Shown piece after piece: positions 13,901-28,200 of a stretch of 64,000 nt of DNA. Source of the DNA: Lumbricus rubellus. Lineage: Eukaryota > Annelida > Clitellata > Crassiclitellata > Lumbricidae. The translations under genes were made by a program, and so were the position numbers. Positions within the stretch are counted from its first letter, which is position 1; each line of letters opens with the position of its first letter. Below the pieces are notes generated by a model, which did not search any database, had not been told where the DNA came from, and saw only the letters and a program-made list of their open reading frames with translations. Location of the stretch: contig OX243824.1 in assembly GCA_945859605.1 (NCBI GenBank), positions 21,578,785 through 21,642,784 of the forward strand. Direction: 5' to 3'.

Positions 13901-16247
13901 TTAGAACCTGGCGGGCCACTTTTGGCCCGCGGGCCACGGGTTGGGAACCGCTGCACTACGTCAATTCAAGCTTTTTCATATCTTTTTCATATCTAATGCA
14001 TTAAAATCACATAATAGTTAAAGGGTTAATACCGGTTTCGGTGTGTGACGCCACATTTACGCTACGTCAATTCACGCTTTTTCATAGCCAATGCATTAAA
14101 ATCACATAATAGTCATACTTTGAATTCGTAGATGTTGGCAAAGTTCGATTTGTTCAGCACGACAACATCGTTCCATGATGAGTTGGACGAGCTGAAGAAC
14201 TCCAGCTGGAGACTGTAGAAATCGCGATTCGTCTGACGGTAAGAGAACTCCGTCATCGCCTCAAGAGCGAGAATCGTGTCCTGTAATTTAAACAATCAAC
14301 AGGTCAGTTAAGATAAGATAAGAATATTCTTTAATATACCAATTGCTATCCGCATTTTGGTGTACAAGCATGGTATAATAAACAAACATAAATAATTTCT
14401 ATATCCAAATCAATGTCAAAATGTTTTTAAATAGAACAATATCTTAGGTCCAAAGTCCAATATAAATTTGTTTAAATTGTATTATTTTAGTGACCAACAA
14501 TATATGCTGCACTTTGGTTTATGATATTACATTCAAATATGATAAAGCATTAATGTCAAAAACGAGTTGATATCGAAGCATCATCGTTTCACCGCCATCT
14601 TCAAATCATTCAGTTGTTAGTTAATTCATCTTATAGACTCGACACCCTCTTTCATTCATTCATTCATTTTGATAATTTATGTAGCGCCTCTTCGAGAGAC
14701 CTACTCAGAGGCGCTCCCAGCCCAGCCGTAGCTAAGAAAGTTGGACTTGAGCAAAGTTCTTATAAAGAGGAGGAAAATTTAGTCGTAAGGATAATGGGAG
14801 GCCATTCCAGTTGGCGGGACCCACAACGTTAAGTGCGAGCTTTATCTGCATGAGCTTATGTATTGCCTCTTCAAGAGACCTACTCAGAGGTCATCATTAG
14901 ACAGCCACACGACAATATCGAGAGTAGTCTGATGACGGGTCACATGGAGGGAGGACGAGGCAGACCCAGGATTTCATGGCTGGACAACATCTCGCACTGG
15001 ACTGGTCTCATGGGCACACACCTGTTGAATGCGGCTCGTGACAGAAGACTTTGGTCAATCATACTCCATTCTTGTAGCCAACAGTCGCGATGCGACGACG
15101 TCGTTTTGACATGACATGGACCCTCTTTAGGCCGTCAAGCACTGCGCCCTGCTGTCCATGGAACTGGGTGTACTTTACTTTTTCTATATAAAATTCAGCT
15201 TTAAACCGACCTGCGTTGAAGACCAGCCGAAGAGTCGATAGTGTTGCGATCCAATCCACTTCATTATCGGCACAGAGTTCGGCACGTCGTTATGCGCCAG
15301 GTAGCACAGCAACGCATACGACGTTGCCATGACAGCGTTGCCAACGTTCGGGTGGTACTGCCTCTCGTACTGGAACTCAACGTTGTTGATCCTCTCTGAT
15401 GGATTCGGGGCGATGGGAACAGCGGCCCAGTACAGGAACTCAGCTGCAAGGAAACAAAAAGGTTATATGAAACCTTGAGATTGGGCTGAAAACGTAAGGA
15501 ATACCAGGAGAAACTAAAATTGGGGAAAATAACAAAAGACAGAAAATGAATAAATAGTGTCACATAAAAAAAGAATAAAACCATGGAAAAATAAAAAACG
15601 AAAAAACCACTTTTTTGGGGAGCGAATAAAAAGCGAAAAAAAACACGTTTTAAACAACTATGTCATTAACAAAAGAAAACAGAAAACAACAAGATGCTAT
15701 GTACTAAAATACACAAGCAATCGAGTTAAATGTTTAGAGGAAGTTGCACTTACATTTGATTGCCATATCCTTCAACAGATTGTACGCTGTATCCCTGTCC
15801 TTGTGTGTCGCCACCTGAAGAGCGTACGCTGTGATCGCCATCTGGAATGGATCGGTAATGTAAAGCAGCTTCGACGCCAAGTAATTCGATCCGGCAAGTC
15901 TCCCTCGGTCAGCTCTCTGCTTGGCATCCTGCAGCAGAAAACATATATCCATGTTACAACAGTTATTTGCTTGTTTGTATGTGCACTTGTTATAGCGCCC
16001 CTTCAAGCTCTCTCTGCTCAGAGGCGCTCCCGAATGCAGAGCGGACACTGCATCGGAGTTTCACGCCGAAGCGCTGAGCAACTGCGACTGAAGGACTTGC
16101 CCAAGGTCCTTACGTGGCGAGGTGGATTCGAACCTCGAACCTTCCGGCTCCAAGGCAACGACGCCACCACTACACCACCGCGCCCGCACTGACTGCACAG
16201 TGCACACACAAGTAGCAAGTTATTTCTGTTCAACAACACTATTACTA

Positions 16248-16288
<41 letters not shown>

Positions 16289-19200
16289 TTTCTATGGTGC
16301 CACAACACAGCCACACCGTTACAAGGGCACCTCACATACAGCAAAACAGTAGGATAGGCCTTACAAAATAAGTAAGTAATGATTAGCCAAACTTCCCATT
16401 GTAGCCATGTTTGGCCCTAGCACCACTTGAAAATGGCAATGGTACATGCCATTTTTAGCACAGGAACCAGTGTAGGTCACGTGGGACAACTTCACTTTTG
16501 GGTGACCTTTCAACTAACTACTCATAGTGTCATGCAGTGCAGGATATTTTTAGGTAAGACAGATTCCATCCTTGTACCATTACCACGGTACACATCAAAC
16601 AGAGACAAGTACAACTCTTGCACATCTGACCTGCAAACATAATGAAAAAAAGGAAAGTCGCCCAGGGGCTGGAGGCCCGAGGGCCCGTTGGTGAGGCGCT
16701 CATCTTCTTTCTTGGCCCTGAGCCGGCAATGGACGAATCCCAAGGTCCTGGACATGGGGCCAGTGCATAACAGGACTTGCCGTTTACTTCCCAGCTTACG
16801 CTGGTACCAAATTATAGGCCTACTGCTTGGTGACAGAGACACGTGTGCGTAAACAACTTGCCCAAGGGCGTTACCCGGAGTCGAACCCCAACCGCCCGCT
16901 CCGTGAGCCAGCGCATTACCGATCAGCCACCAGGTCGCAAACATAGAATCAAAATATCTAAGCATATGTAAACCACTAGCAAGCTACAAAATAGACAAAG
17001 GTGAGAAATTGGATCACTGTAACTCACTCCTGTCAGACGTGAAGTCAGTGCCAGCGATATCGTTGCATGCGCAGTTGTAGCGATGTGCAGAGTTCGATTC
17101 ACACCGTCTCTGCCGTACGAGACTGGCTGTAAACAATTTAAAAACAAACAGTGCTAAGAACACATTAAAAAATTAATCATAATGATAGAGTATAGACAAT
17201 GGTAGCAATGACTAAAGGGTCAATGTGCATATCACTATCCAAGTTTAACAATTTTGGGGCAAACAATTAAAAAAACAGGACGTCAGATACAAAAAATAGC
17301 TGGAAATGGCATGATTTCGAAACTTTTCGGCGAATGACTAAAAAAAAAAGGTCGTCCGAAAAAATTTCGTCTCAAAGGCGTCGGCTCGTCCGCCAAAGTC
17401 AGACCCGGCAACTTTTCCAAACCACTTTCAGCCCTGAGCGGTACTATATAAATCCTTGAAATGAATGAATTATCATTATGCTTGGTTACCTGGAAGCTTC
17501 TATCGTAGATGTACTCAGCTGTTTCGACGAACTTCCCTTCCGTATCCTGCTGGTCGGACAACCACGTGGCCAATTTGTTCAGTATCTCAACCGGAACGTA
17601 GATGGTCTCCGCCCAAGTGCTCAACAGCGCAGCATGCAAGTACTTCAGGGTCATTGACGTCAGACTATTAAACACAAATAAAAATAATCTCAACTGCTGT
17701 ACGCTAAGACCAACTTTGGCAGTGCTCAAAGTGTAGAAAAAGTAGTGCATGGACGCCCTTAGAGTGTAGAAAAGAAGTGCCAGGACACTCCTTACCTTTT
17801 CAGTCTCTTCTGACAGATAAGTGGCAGGACGGCATTTAGATTTGAAAATAAGTGCCAGGACGCCGCCCATGACCATCCTGGCACACTTTAACCCCTGAAC
17901 TTTGGTAATAAACATAAACTTTGGTAATAAACATGAACCCAAAGTAAAAACTGTTTTTATTACGGCTGGAACTGATAAAATCAATTTTAACCAATTAATT
18001 TCCTACATTTAAACGTGATTAATGAATTCAATTTGGTCTGCGTTATGCACTAAAAGTGTGAAAATCTGTCAAAATGCAGTCACTGAGTTAGTTTCCACTT
18101 CCTTTGTAAAAGTCTGTAAAAGTCAATCGAACTTTTAGTTGTGATGAAAATCGCTTAAATTCTGGTAGACCATGGATCAGAAGAAACTGTGCTATCACGA
18201 ACTAATGTAAAAGAAAATCAATTTTTAAAAATCATACCACTTCAATACTGATCGTAACAACTACAACAAAAGCGGAAAATAATAATGATGATGATGATGA
18301 TGACCACAATGCAGATGAGTATAATGGCAACAATCAAAATGATTATAATGAATTAATTGAAAATGCTCCACGCAATATAGTTCTACCGCTCACAATGATG
18401 GTAAGCAATACAACAATGATAAGCCATCTTGGATATGCATTTTTTTCCCAAGGGCTGTCAGCATTACAATAATGTTAACGGACTGTGAACTTTATAAGAA
18501 CGTAGAAGGACTGTAAATGCCAAAAACAACGTCAAAGGGCTGAATATTAATCTTGCTATAGAAGTTTCTAGACTACATCACATTTGATAAGAACCACATG
18601 ATACAATGTTCTCAGTTCTTACTAGAAAGATACAAGAACCACATGATATTATCTACACAATTTTCTCAGTTCTTACTAGAAAGATACAAGAACCACATGA
18701 TATTATCTACACAATGTTCTCAGTTCTTACTAGAAAGATATAAGAACCACATGATATTATCTACACAATGTTCTCAGTTCTTACTAGAAAGATACAAGAA
18801 CCACATGATATTATCTACACAATGTTCTCAGTTCTTACTAGACACAAGGAGATCTGGCTCGACGAAACATCTTCATCGCTCCATCATCCTGCATGTACGC
18901 ATACTGGCGAGCAAGAACTGAAAAGCGGACATCACAGACTTTAATTGATAAAAGAATATTTTTATTCCAGCAATTGCTATTATCAATAAATAAATTTGTG
19001 ACTCGTCATGACGAAATGAGTCGTAAGACGCACAATGCAGAACGGTGCAAATCGCTTTTAAAGGTGTCCAACATTCAAATTATTGATTTTTCTGTTTTTT
19101 CCATTTTTGGAATCTATATTATATAATGTCTCAATAAAATATTAAAACTGACTTTATTTTGCTATTTTTAACATGCTATTTGTGCAGATTAAATGAACAA

Positions 19201-22200
19201 TAAGATTAAAAACCTAAAAAAATTCAAAAAATCGCGTTTTCCCAACATTTTCTGTTAGGCAGGTCGATTTATTAAAAATCTTATAGCTCCACAAGCACTT
19301 GGTCGATTTTGATGCGTAATAGCCCATTTTGAAGGTAATTGAACATGGAATAATGCGAAATACATAGCTCAAAATACTCAAAAAGGACCTAACGACTCAT
19401 TTCGTCATGACGAGTCACATTTGTAATGTGTGCAAGGTCACACCGAAATGTGAATCTGAGGCATGGATAGTCAGCCGCCAGAGGAAGATGTAGTTAGAGA
19501 TCCATGTGCTTGCAAGCCAAGGAGAAAGAGTGAGTTTTGAGCCACAGTTTGAAGGAAATACAATACAATTGCTGCTGCACCATCAAAGCGTCAGTGCACT
19601 TCTGAACTTTGTATCAAATCGCAGTCGTATTACATCAATCACAAAATCTATCACTCGTCAGGATGCACATACATACATACATACATACATACACACACAC
19701 ACATACATACACACACACACACACACATACAAACACACACACATACATACATACATACATACACATACATACATACATACATGTACATCAATCACAAAAT
19801 TTGTCACTGACCGACTTGCATGTACTCCAGCGCTTCGTTCAGTTTGTCGTCTTTGAGTAGATGCAGCGTCTGTAGATAGTTGACCGTCTGAAGATTGACG
19901 GCAAAGTCGTAGAGGTAACCCTCGGCAGAATCATGCGGAATATGAACGGTGTTACCAGCCGTAAGGTGGTCCTCAAACAATCCAGGAGACACCATGTCAC
20001 CTGATTTACAGAGAAAACAAACTGGTAACTTAGACCATTCGGAGGACGCATGCATAGATACGTACCTTTGTTTGTATGCGCACAAGTTTGTTACAGCGTC
20101 CTTTCAATCTCTTTAGTCAGAGGCGCTCCCGACTACAGCGCGGGCACTCTATCGGAGTTTAACGCCAAAGCGCTGAGCAATTGTGAGTAAAGGACTTGCC
20201 TAAGGTCCCTGCATGGTGACTTGAGGTGGATTCGAACCTGCAACCCTCCGGCTGCAAGGAAACGAACATACGCACTGCATCACCGCACCCCACCTTGCTC
20301 GTCTTCAGTGCTACTCCCACATTTCTACATATCAGAGTAACCTGACCGATGCCATAAACTGGCTCCTTGTTGCTTTCGAATCCAATTCAAGAAACAGCTC
20401 TTAAGAACTCAGAAGAGATAAGCTCCTAAATACCTTTGATGTAGAAACATCCCTGTGAAGTCTCTTCCTGCCCTCTCCGGGCTTAGTTCCGATTCAGTGT
20501 CCGCACTGTAATTGGGAGCGCCTCCGAGTAGAAATCTTGAAGGGAAACTATAACAAGTGCTCATACACACCCCCACACCCCCCCCACACAATAGAAATCA
20601 GCTTAAAGCAGATAACATACCATACACGTAGAGAGTGGCTTCGCCTGAGTACGGAATGTAGTAAAGATCACGAGCGCCGGGATCGACGAATCTCTCCGAG
20701 ATGTTCACCTTCAGATCCGGAATGATCAAAGATCCCGTGTTTACAAGATCGACCAGATATGGAGTGTGCCTCACGCGCCCGACAACACCATCGTACTGGA
20801 AAGAAATAAAGAGAAAATAAATCCACAGCAAATGAAATTCACAAAACAATTACATAATTATCATGTTGAGCAGAATCCTAATCCTCAAGTTTGACAAACT
20901 TCTTAGGTTTTTTAAAGACACCATATAAATAGCAGGAAGCTGCAGGATACATGAATACTCCTTCACAGTTCTTGTAATGTTCACACTCCATTAATGTCAT
21001 TGTGCTATTGATGGTTCTTGTTCTATTATATTTCTTGCCATCATTCCTTGTTCTGATATATTTCTTGCCATCATTCCCAGTTGTCATTTTCATCATCGTA
21101 AATACACTTATATGTATTTAAGTGCTTATGTCCACATGTTTATTTATCGGAACCTCTGAATACCTCCCAAAAGGCCAGTCAGCCTTCCACTAGGCACATG
21201 GCAAACTGAGCATTAGGATATGATGGGTGTCCTGCATGGCTGCCGACAGTTAAATTCGACTCCTGTAATAATGTGTGTGATCATCCGCTCATTACTGATT
21301 TAATCATGCCACGTTGAATCAGTTTGAACAAATAAAGATTATGACCTATCCTATAAATTTGGGATTGAAAACCCAAACTTGGGCATGGGGAGCACAACCA
21401 ACCAAAACGCAACTGTGAACTTGTGAAAAATCACAAACGGGGCATAGGGAGCATAACCCACCCACACGCAACTGTGAACTTGTGAAAAATCACAAACGGG
21501 GCATAGGGAGCATAACCCACCCACACGCAACTGTGAACTTGTGAAAAATCACAAACGGGGTATGGGGAGCATAACCCACCCACACGCAACCGTGAACTTA
21601 CGACGACTGTGATCGGAACTTCCTCTCGGTCGATTCGTTGGCTGCTGTACGTCGTGATTCTGACGGTCATTTCACCCGACGCAATCACAGGAACGATTGG
21701 AATCAAGATATACGTACACTCCATGTTGCCTTTAATCTATTTTGAGATCGAAAAAGACAGTTCCTTTGTGAAATCAAAAAATTAACATTTGTTCAGTCAA
21801 TTCCATGGAGGGGTAACGCTGCTGCGCTTTTATTATGTTTCTAATAAAAAAATTTATCCCTTCATTCATTTGTGAAATAAATGATTTGATCTGATTTAAT
21901 AATTCATTTATCCCTTTGTTCAGTTGTGAAATAAATGATTTTATTTGATTTAATAATTCATTTATTACTTCATTTATCGACAGAATAGGCAGCTTAAGTA
22001 GTTTCAGTTCTTTGTCACTCCTCATATGAAAAGAAAAATATAGCAGCATCTCGCAAAATCCATTCAATCACCGAGCATTTATTCACCCATCTCTTTTGCT
22101 ATCATTCATTCGTGCATCCATCTTTCATTTGCTATTACTGCCAGAGATACAAACAAACAGCATCATATAATTCATTCATACTGTTGTAACAAGCATTGTG

Positions 22201-25200
22201 TTTGAATATGGTTCAATTATCGCGGATACCAACCGAGAGCATGGTCTGGACATCTCCCTGGAAGGTGCGTGGATTGTACGATACAACGTAACCGAAATCC
22301 TCCACAACAATGAACCTGTAGCTAGGATCACCATGAAGCAGAATGAGAACCTGAACAAAGAGCAAAAAAGAAAACTTTAGAATTACTCAAATTAACAGAA
22401 AGAGGCAATGCTTTTGTTAATACATAATATAATCTGTTTTATTATCAATCCAAAACACTTGGATGACACATAATGCTACAAATGACAGCAAGAAAGAAAG
22501 TCCAGAAATTAAAAACAGAAGGCCTACGATAAAATAGAAGCTCGTTCATCCAGACAACCTAAGAATCACATTTCATTGAAAATATTTATGTCGTCTCTTC
22601 AACAAACGTACTTAGAGATACTTCAGACAAATATTTTTCCACACACTAATACAAAAAGAGGGGCAAGCATGGGCAAAAAGCGCAATAGTTTTTCACCGGA
22701 ATGAAACCATTTCTACATGGTCAAAAACTGAATCAACTGAAAGTCGTTTTAAACTGCACAGTAACAAACTAGTAAGAGTACCCGATAAAGAGTTACACAG
22801 TTTTTACCACAAGCCAACCTTTTGTTCAAGGTACAGCTAGATATCGTTAATGGTAAAGAAACCACTTAGTAACGGGTCAGAATATGGAACATTGTGATTT
22901 TTAAAAAGCAAACTATAACGTAATCTCGAGCATGTGAACTGAATTTAACAAGACAAGAAACAAATATTTGAAAGCATTGTTGTAACCAACAACAATTGCC
23001 AAGAGCAAATCTACGACAAAACGTCGATATAAAATGCAACGCTAAGACAATGAACGACGTAGAGATTCTTCTCACCTCAAGGTCCTGGTCCCAATAGTTG
23101 TACACATCCAGACGAAGACCAATCTGCTCTCCCCTTCGTATGACGTCCGGATTTTCAATGGTCACAAAGAACTTTCTTGTCGTGTCGTGCTAATAATAAA
23201 TTCATGAATATTCAATATATTCAGAAATATTCATTATATACATGAATATTCATGAATATTTAATAAATATTAAAAATACTCAATACATTAATGAGTATTC
23301 AGTAAACTCATAAATATTCATTACCACCATGAATATTCAATATATTCACTGCCAGTGGAACCATAAATGTCATGAACAAAACCCCAAAATGTGATGTTTG
23401 CAAATTAAGATAATCCTAACAAACTGAATCATTTCAACTTCCACAACTTGATTTTTCAAAAGGATTGCAACCAACATTTATTATTATTCTAAATTTCATG
23501 CAAATCACAAAGTTAGACAATCCCAAACAAATCTCTGCTGATGACACTGTTGACGAGAATGAAACTAAAATATACAGCAAAAAAGAACGTATGTATGCAT
23601 GTAAGTATGCATGCATGAGCAATTGTTACAGTGGCCATTGAAGATTACTACTTGGATGGATACCTGAACGTATTTATTGGAGATGAAGAGACCCTGATCG
23701 GGATGCATGAAGTATGCGGACATGACCAACGGATCCATCAATTCATCCTGTAAGATCTTGATCTCTCCCTGACCCACTTGTCTACAAGAAGCACCAATAC
23801 ACGCGCATAGTATCATCGTATACATATACAAGTGAAGAAGAGAGAATCAATCACCTAAAGCTAGCTCTGAGGCAGCCATGGATATGCTGTATTAATAATA
23901 ATAATAAAAATAATAATTAAATTTAATAATAATAATACACCTTCGCTCCGCCTGATTTCGACGAGTTCTAGTCTTGACAAAACACATTTTTAAAAAGTCT
24001 CCGGATAATTTTTCGAAATCCCGAGGGATCTGAGGTACATTGGGTAAATAAAAAAATAATAATGAAGTAAATTTCTGTGGCGCCGTAACAAAGCACATGC
24101 CTCTACAAACAAGAATGAAATCAGTCAGAGGCACGCCTTAGAGAAGAGATATTATGTCTTGAGTCGAGATTTCAAAGCCTCAATTGAGGTATTAGTGACT
24201 TTATTTTCTCAGCCTTTGGGCAAGGAAGGGGGGCAGCCATTTTGCACTGCTCCAAGACCACAACCACCTATGAAAATTATAAACCTTGGCACCTGGCTGT
24301 CACCCTTGTCTGGTCACTGACCAGTGACGTATACCAATAGGGAGTTGGAGAACAATCTCCTGAGGTCATCAAATTGCAGGGGGTTTAACGTTTTCAACAC
24401 AAACTGAGCTGATGGTTGATTTCTGTACAGTTCTGAGTGACCCCTGAGTCTCTTGTACAAGAGAGGCCAGCCGAGAGTGGGGGGAGGGTTAGCTCTCATA
24501 TTCCAGATGGTGCAGAGGTGCCATTCTCCTGTAATGGATCATGCAGATGTTATTTTATATGATTTACATACTGCCGATCAAAGAGCTGGTCCCCGCTAAG
24601 GAGGTTTTGTGGAGTTTTTGTAGTAAGATTTACACTACACAAAGATACTTTAGTCTAAATGTCAGAAGTTTCGTGGCACCTCAAGATACAAAGCCTGCGT
24701 CTGCATGGGTCCTACCCTCAGTTTACCCCACCCTAAAAACTTGAGACCCTACCACATCTCTCCATTGTCTTATATCTTATATCCTGACTGTTATCTCGAG
24801 ACCCCTCGCACACTGGGAGCACCTCTGATTGTTCTGTGCTGCGAGAGGCACCTTAGAAATCTTCAAATACGATACATAACACTGAATGCTGCAGAGGGCT
24901 TACTTAATATAAGTAGTCTGCCAGAATGGAGCCCAGTTGTCTTGGTAACGGCTGTTCCAAAACAGAGTGTACAACTCGCTCGGCCTTGCCTTGTAGATCT
25001 CTTCTGGACGCTGATAACCTGCAGCAAAATGTTACTCACATACATAAGATATGTTTTATATAACGATACATCAACTTCTTAAATAAATAAATGAATTTTC
25101 ATATTGAAATAATACAATATATATATATATATATATATATATTAGTATAATACACATCTGAACTGCTTGTACTTAACATTTCATCTCTTAAATGCAATTT

Positions 25201-28200
25201 TATTTCCATAGCCCTGTAGGAACCTACGAAGACAAATATACAAGGCAGCATAGAAGCATGATGCAAGTTGCTAAAAACTTACATGATATCTCATCAAACC
25301 CATCGAGACAGTCAATGACACCGTCACACGTTCTCTTCAGTTCATAGCATTGATACGTTAACGGACAAATCCCAAGACCAAGTGAACGGTTACACTGTGA
25401 AAAATCTGCAACAGTACATCGTTTAACACAATTAAATAACAGCACATCGTTTAACATAATTAAATAATGCCAAAGCCTGATTTTATTACAACAAAAAACA
25501 TGAGGAATTGGGGATAGATTTAAATACAATAATAATTTATCAAATAAGATAAGATAAGAATATTCTCTAATATACCAATTGCTATCCGCATTTTGGTGCA
25601 CAGGCATGGTATAATAAACAAACGTACATCATTTCTATATCCAATCAATGTCAAATGTTTTAAAATAGCACAAAGTCCTAAATCCAAAATCCAATATAAA
25701 TATGTTCTTTAATCACCAACAATTTATGCTACACTTTGGTTTATATGGACCTTATGACATTTACCTATATAAGATAAAGCATTCTCGTTAAAAACAATTT
25801 TCTCGTGTTGTTGTCCGCCCTAGGGATAATTTGGTCATGTATGAAACGTCAAACATGACTTAGGCTCACATACGATGCAGAATCAAACAAGTTGCAGTAA
25901 GATTAATGCAGGCTTCATGAATACATTTCACGTGGAAATACTAACTACCTTCCCGTGTCGTTCAGATTGGAACCAAACAAGCTATAAATTTAAAACTACA
26001 AGACAATAAGCAGAAAAATAGACAATAATTCAGGACCAAACAATGTTTATTATGGTAAAGACCACAAGTGGGTGCACAAAAAACACCGTACAGAATCAAC
26101 AAAGCATACAAGGCATTTATTTATTCATTGTTTTAATGTATTAAGCATGTATTTACTTAAGATGCACTATTTAATCGCCATGTGTCAACCTCTGGCACCG
26201 AGGCGATTGTGAGTTAAGAACTTACTCAATGGTCCTACATAGCAAATCTTATTACATAATAATATAAATTATATTAACTAAAAGTCTAGAATGATCCTGC
26301 CCTTGGCATCACCAAACTCCCAACACAGCACCACATAACCCTGTTCTAATATCACCAGAGCACAACAAGACAAATTGCATAAATAGCGGACTTGATTTAA
26401 GTGAATAATCTCGTCTCCATGATGTCCTTTCTGTGTTATGCTGAGAAATTTCAAAGATTTACATCAAAATACATTACTTTACATAGCGACTATAATCACC
26501 TTGTCTAATGGTAATGTTGGCGTCACTCATGATAATCAGTCCAGCAGCCTAAAACACAGATAGGTCATATCATTGATAAATCTAATAAAATCTATAAACA
26601 ATGTCAGCATACAATGCAGCAATCATTCGTCGCTCGCATGTGAAAATAATCACAAAGAATCAAATTCATTCATTCATTCATGTTTATATAGTACCTTTCC
26701 AAATAAACTACTGAGGTATTCCCGACTTCAGTACAGCCAAAACGAACAGTTTTCAATTTACAAATCACGTCCGCCCCATATGGGGCACGAACTCGCTACC
26801 TCTTTACTCTCCATGCCAGCGTGTTATCCAATGCGCTACCGAGCCCCCAGACAGAAAAAAATAACAATTGAACAAGGAATTTTAATAATATAAGATGGAG
26901 AACAGGATGCGTACAAATGCCGTCGTGTTTGTGTCCATTCCAGTGTCCGCCGCTGGATAGAAGACCGTCTTTTCCCAGTATTCATCGTTCACCCACCACG
27001 TGTGTTGGTACGGACCTTGCGATCGTTCGTCAAATTTCAACAGCTCGTGGATCACCTACAAACGAAAGAAACGGAAAGTCATCAACAAACTTGGTGCAAT
27101 GCACAGCTTTTAAATACTCCACCCCGAAACCCCCTTCAAACCCCATCCACCCTCACCCCACCCACCTCTCCAACCACCCCCTCCCCAACCCCATCCCTCC
27201 ACACACCGCTCCAACCCCACCCCTCCACCACCTCTCCACCCCAACCCCTCCACTCCCACCTTCTCCCCGACCCATCCACCTCCCCCACCCCACCCTTCCA
27301 CCTCTTCCCTCACCCCACCCTCTAACCTCCCCGCCCCCACCTAGCTGGAGTACCCACCTTCTCCCCGACCCCTCCACATCCCCACCACTCCACCTCCCCA
27401 CCCATCCCCTCCACCCCTTACTCATCCCCACCCTAACCCCCACGCCCTACCCCATCCCGCACCCACCCCTCCACCTCAAACCCGCCACCCAGCCGACAAC
27501 ACCTCACCACACTCCGATCTCTCGATAGGTACGCCACACGCGAAATTTGGGTTTTTCTGGAAAATGTTACACCCCCTCCCCCTTATCACTCTCATCCACC
27601 CCACCCACCCCACCACTAACTCCGACCTCCACCGGTACGCGTGAATCTACATAAACGGCACTCGCCATTTATATAATGACCATGTAAACGTTTAAGGTGT
27701 TTAAACTGAAGATTTAGGGTTTTCGCTCCTCCCCCCCCACCCTGACCCCCATTGGGGTAGAGATTAGCCAACCACTCTACGGTGTGGTTCTGATGGCCCT
27801 CTGTCTGGGTACAAAGTTTGAAATCAATCGCTGCGTTTTTGTGAAAAAAAATTGGGGGGTTTTGTCCCCCACCCTGGCCCCCATGGTGGTAGAGAATCGC
27901 CAACCCCTCCACTGGGTGTCCGACGCCGAGACGGACAGAGTAGTGAAGGTTTGGAGTGAAAATGTCAAAAACTGTTGAAATGCATTCCGGTCAAACACAC
28001 ACACACACAGACAGAATCTTCTCTTTATTTATATAGATATGCAGCAACAAAGAGAAAATTCCATACAAACGACTCGTGCGCTCACTTTTTGCTCCGTTAT
28101 GAACGGAAGAGCACCACGGAGCATGAACTCATAGTCGACCGCACTTATGTACACGTAGCCACCTGGTGGACCCCGAGCAAGAACTTCAATCGTGTCCTGT

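Noticed and set aside
15557..16192. Plus-strand 211-codon open frame
   Set aside because: It runs antisense through exon 29 and then through a minus-orientation SINE; no similarity to a protein.
16660..16945. tRNA gene on the minus strand
   Set aside because: The B box is good, but the sequence continues into a SINE body shared with 29208-29470.
17283..17984. Minus-strand frame of 233 codons
   Set aside because: Only 17490-17664 (exon 27) is conserved; both sides are read-through into introns beyond clear splice sites.
24541..25082. Plus-strand frames over exon 19
   Set aside because: Antisense to a conserved exon; no independent support.
26760..26852. tRNA gene on the minus strand
   Set aside because: tRNA-like head only, with no proper acceptor stem pairing; part of a SINE.
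26917..27528. Plus-strand proline/histidine-rich frame of 203 codons
   Set aside because: Antisense to exon 16 followed by CCACCC low-complexity sequence.
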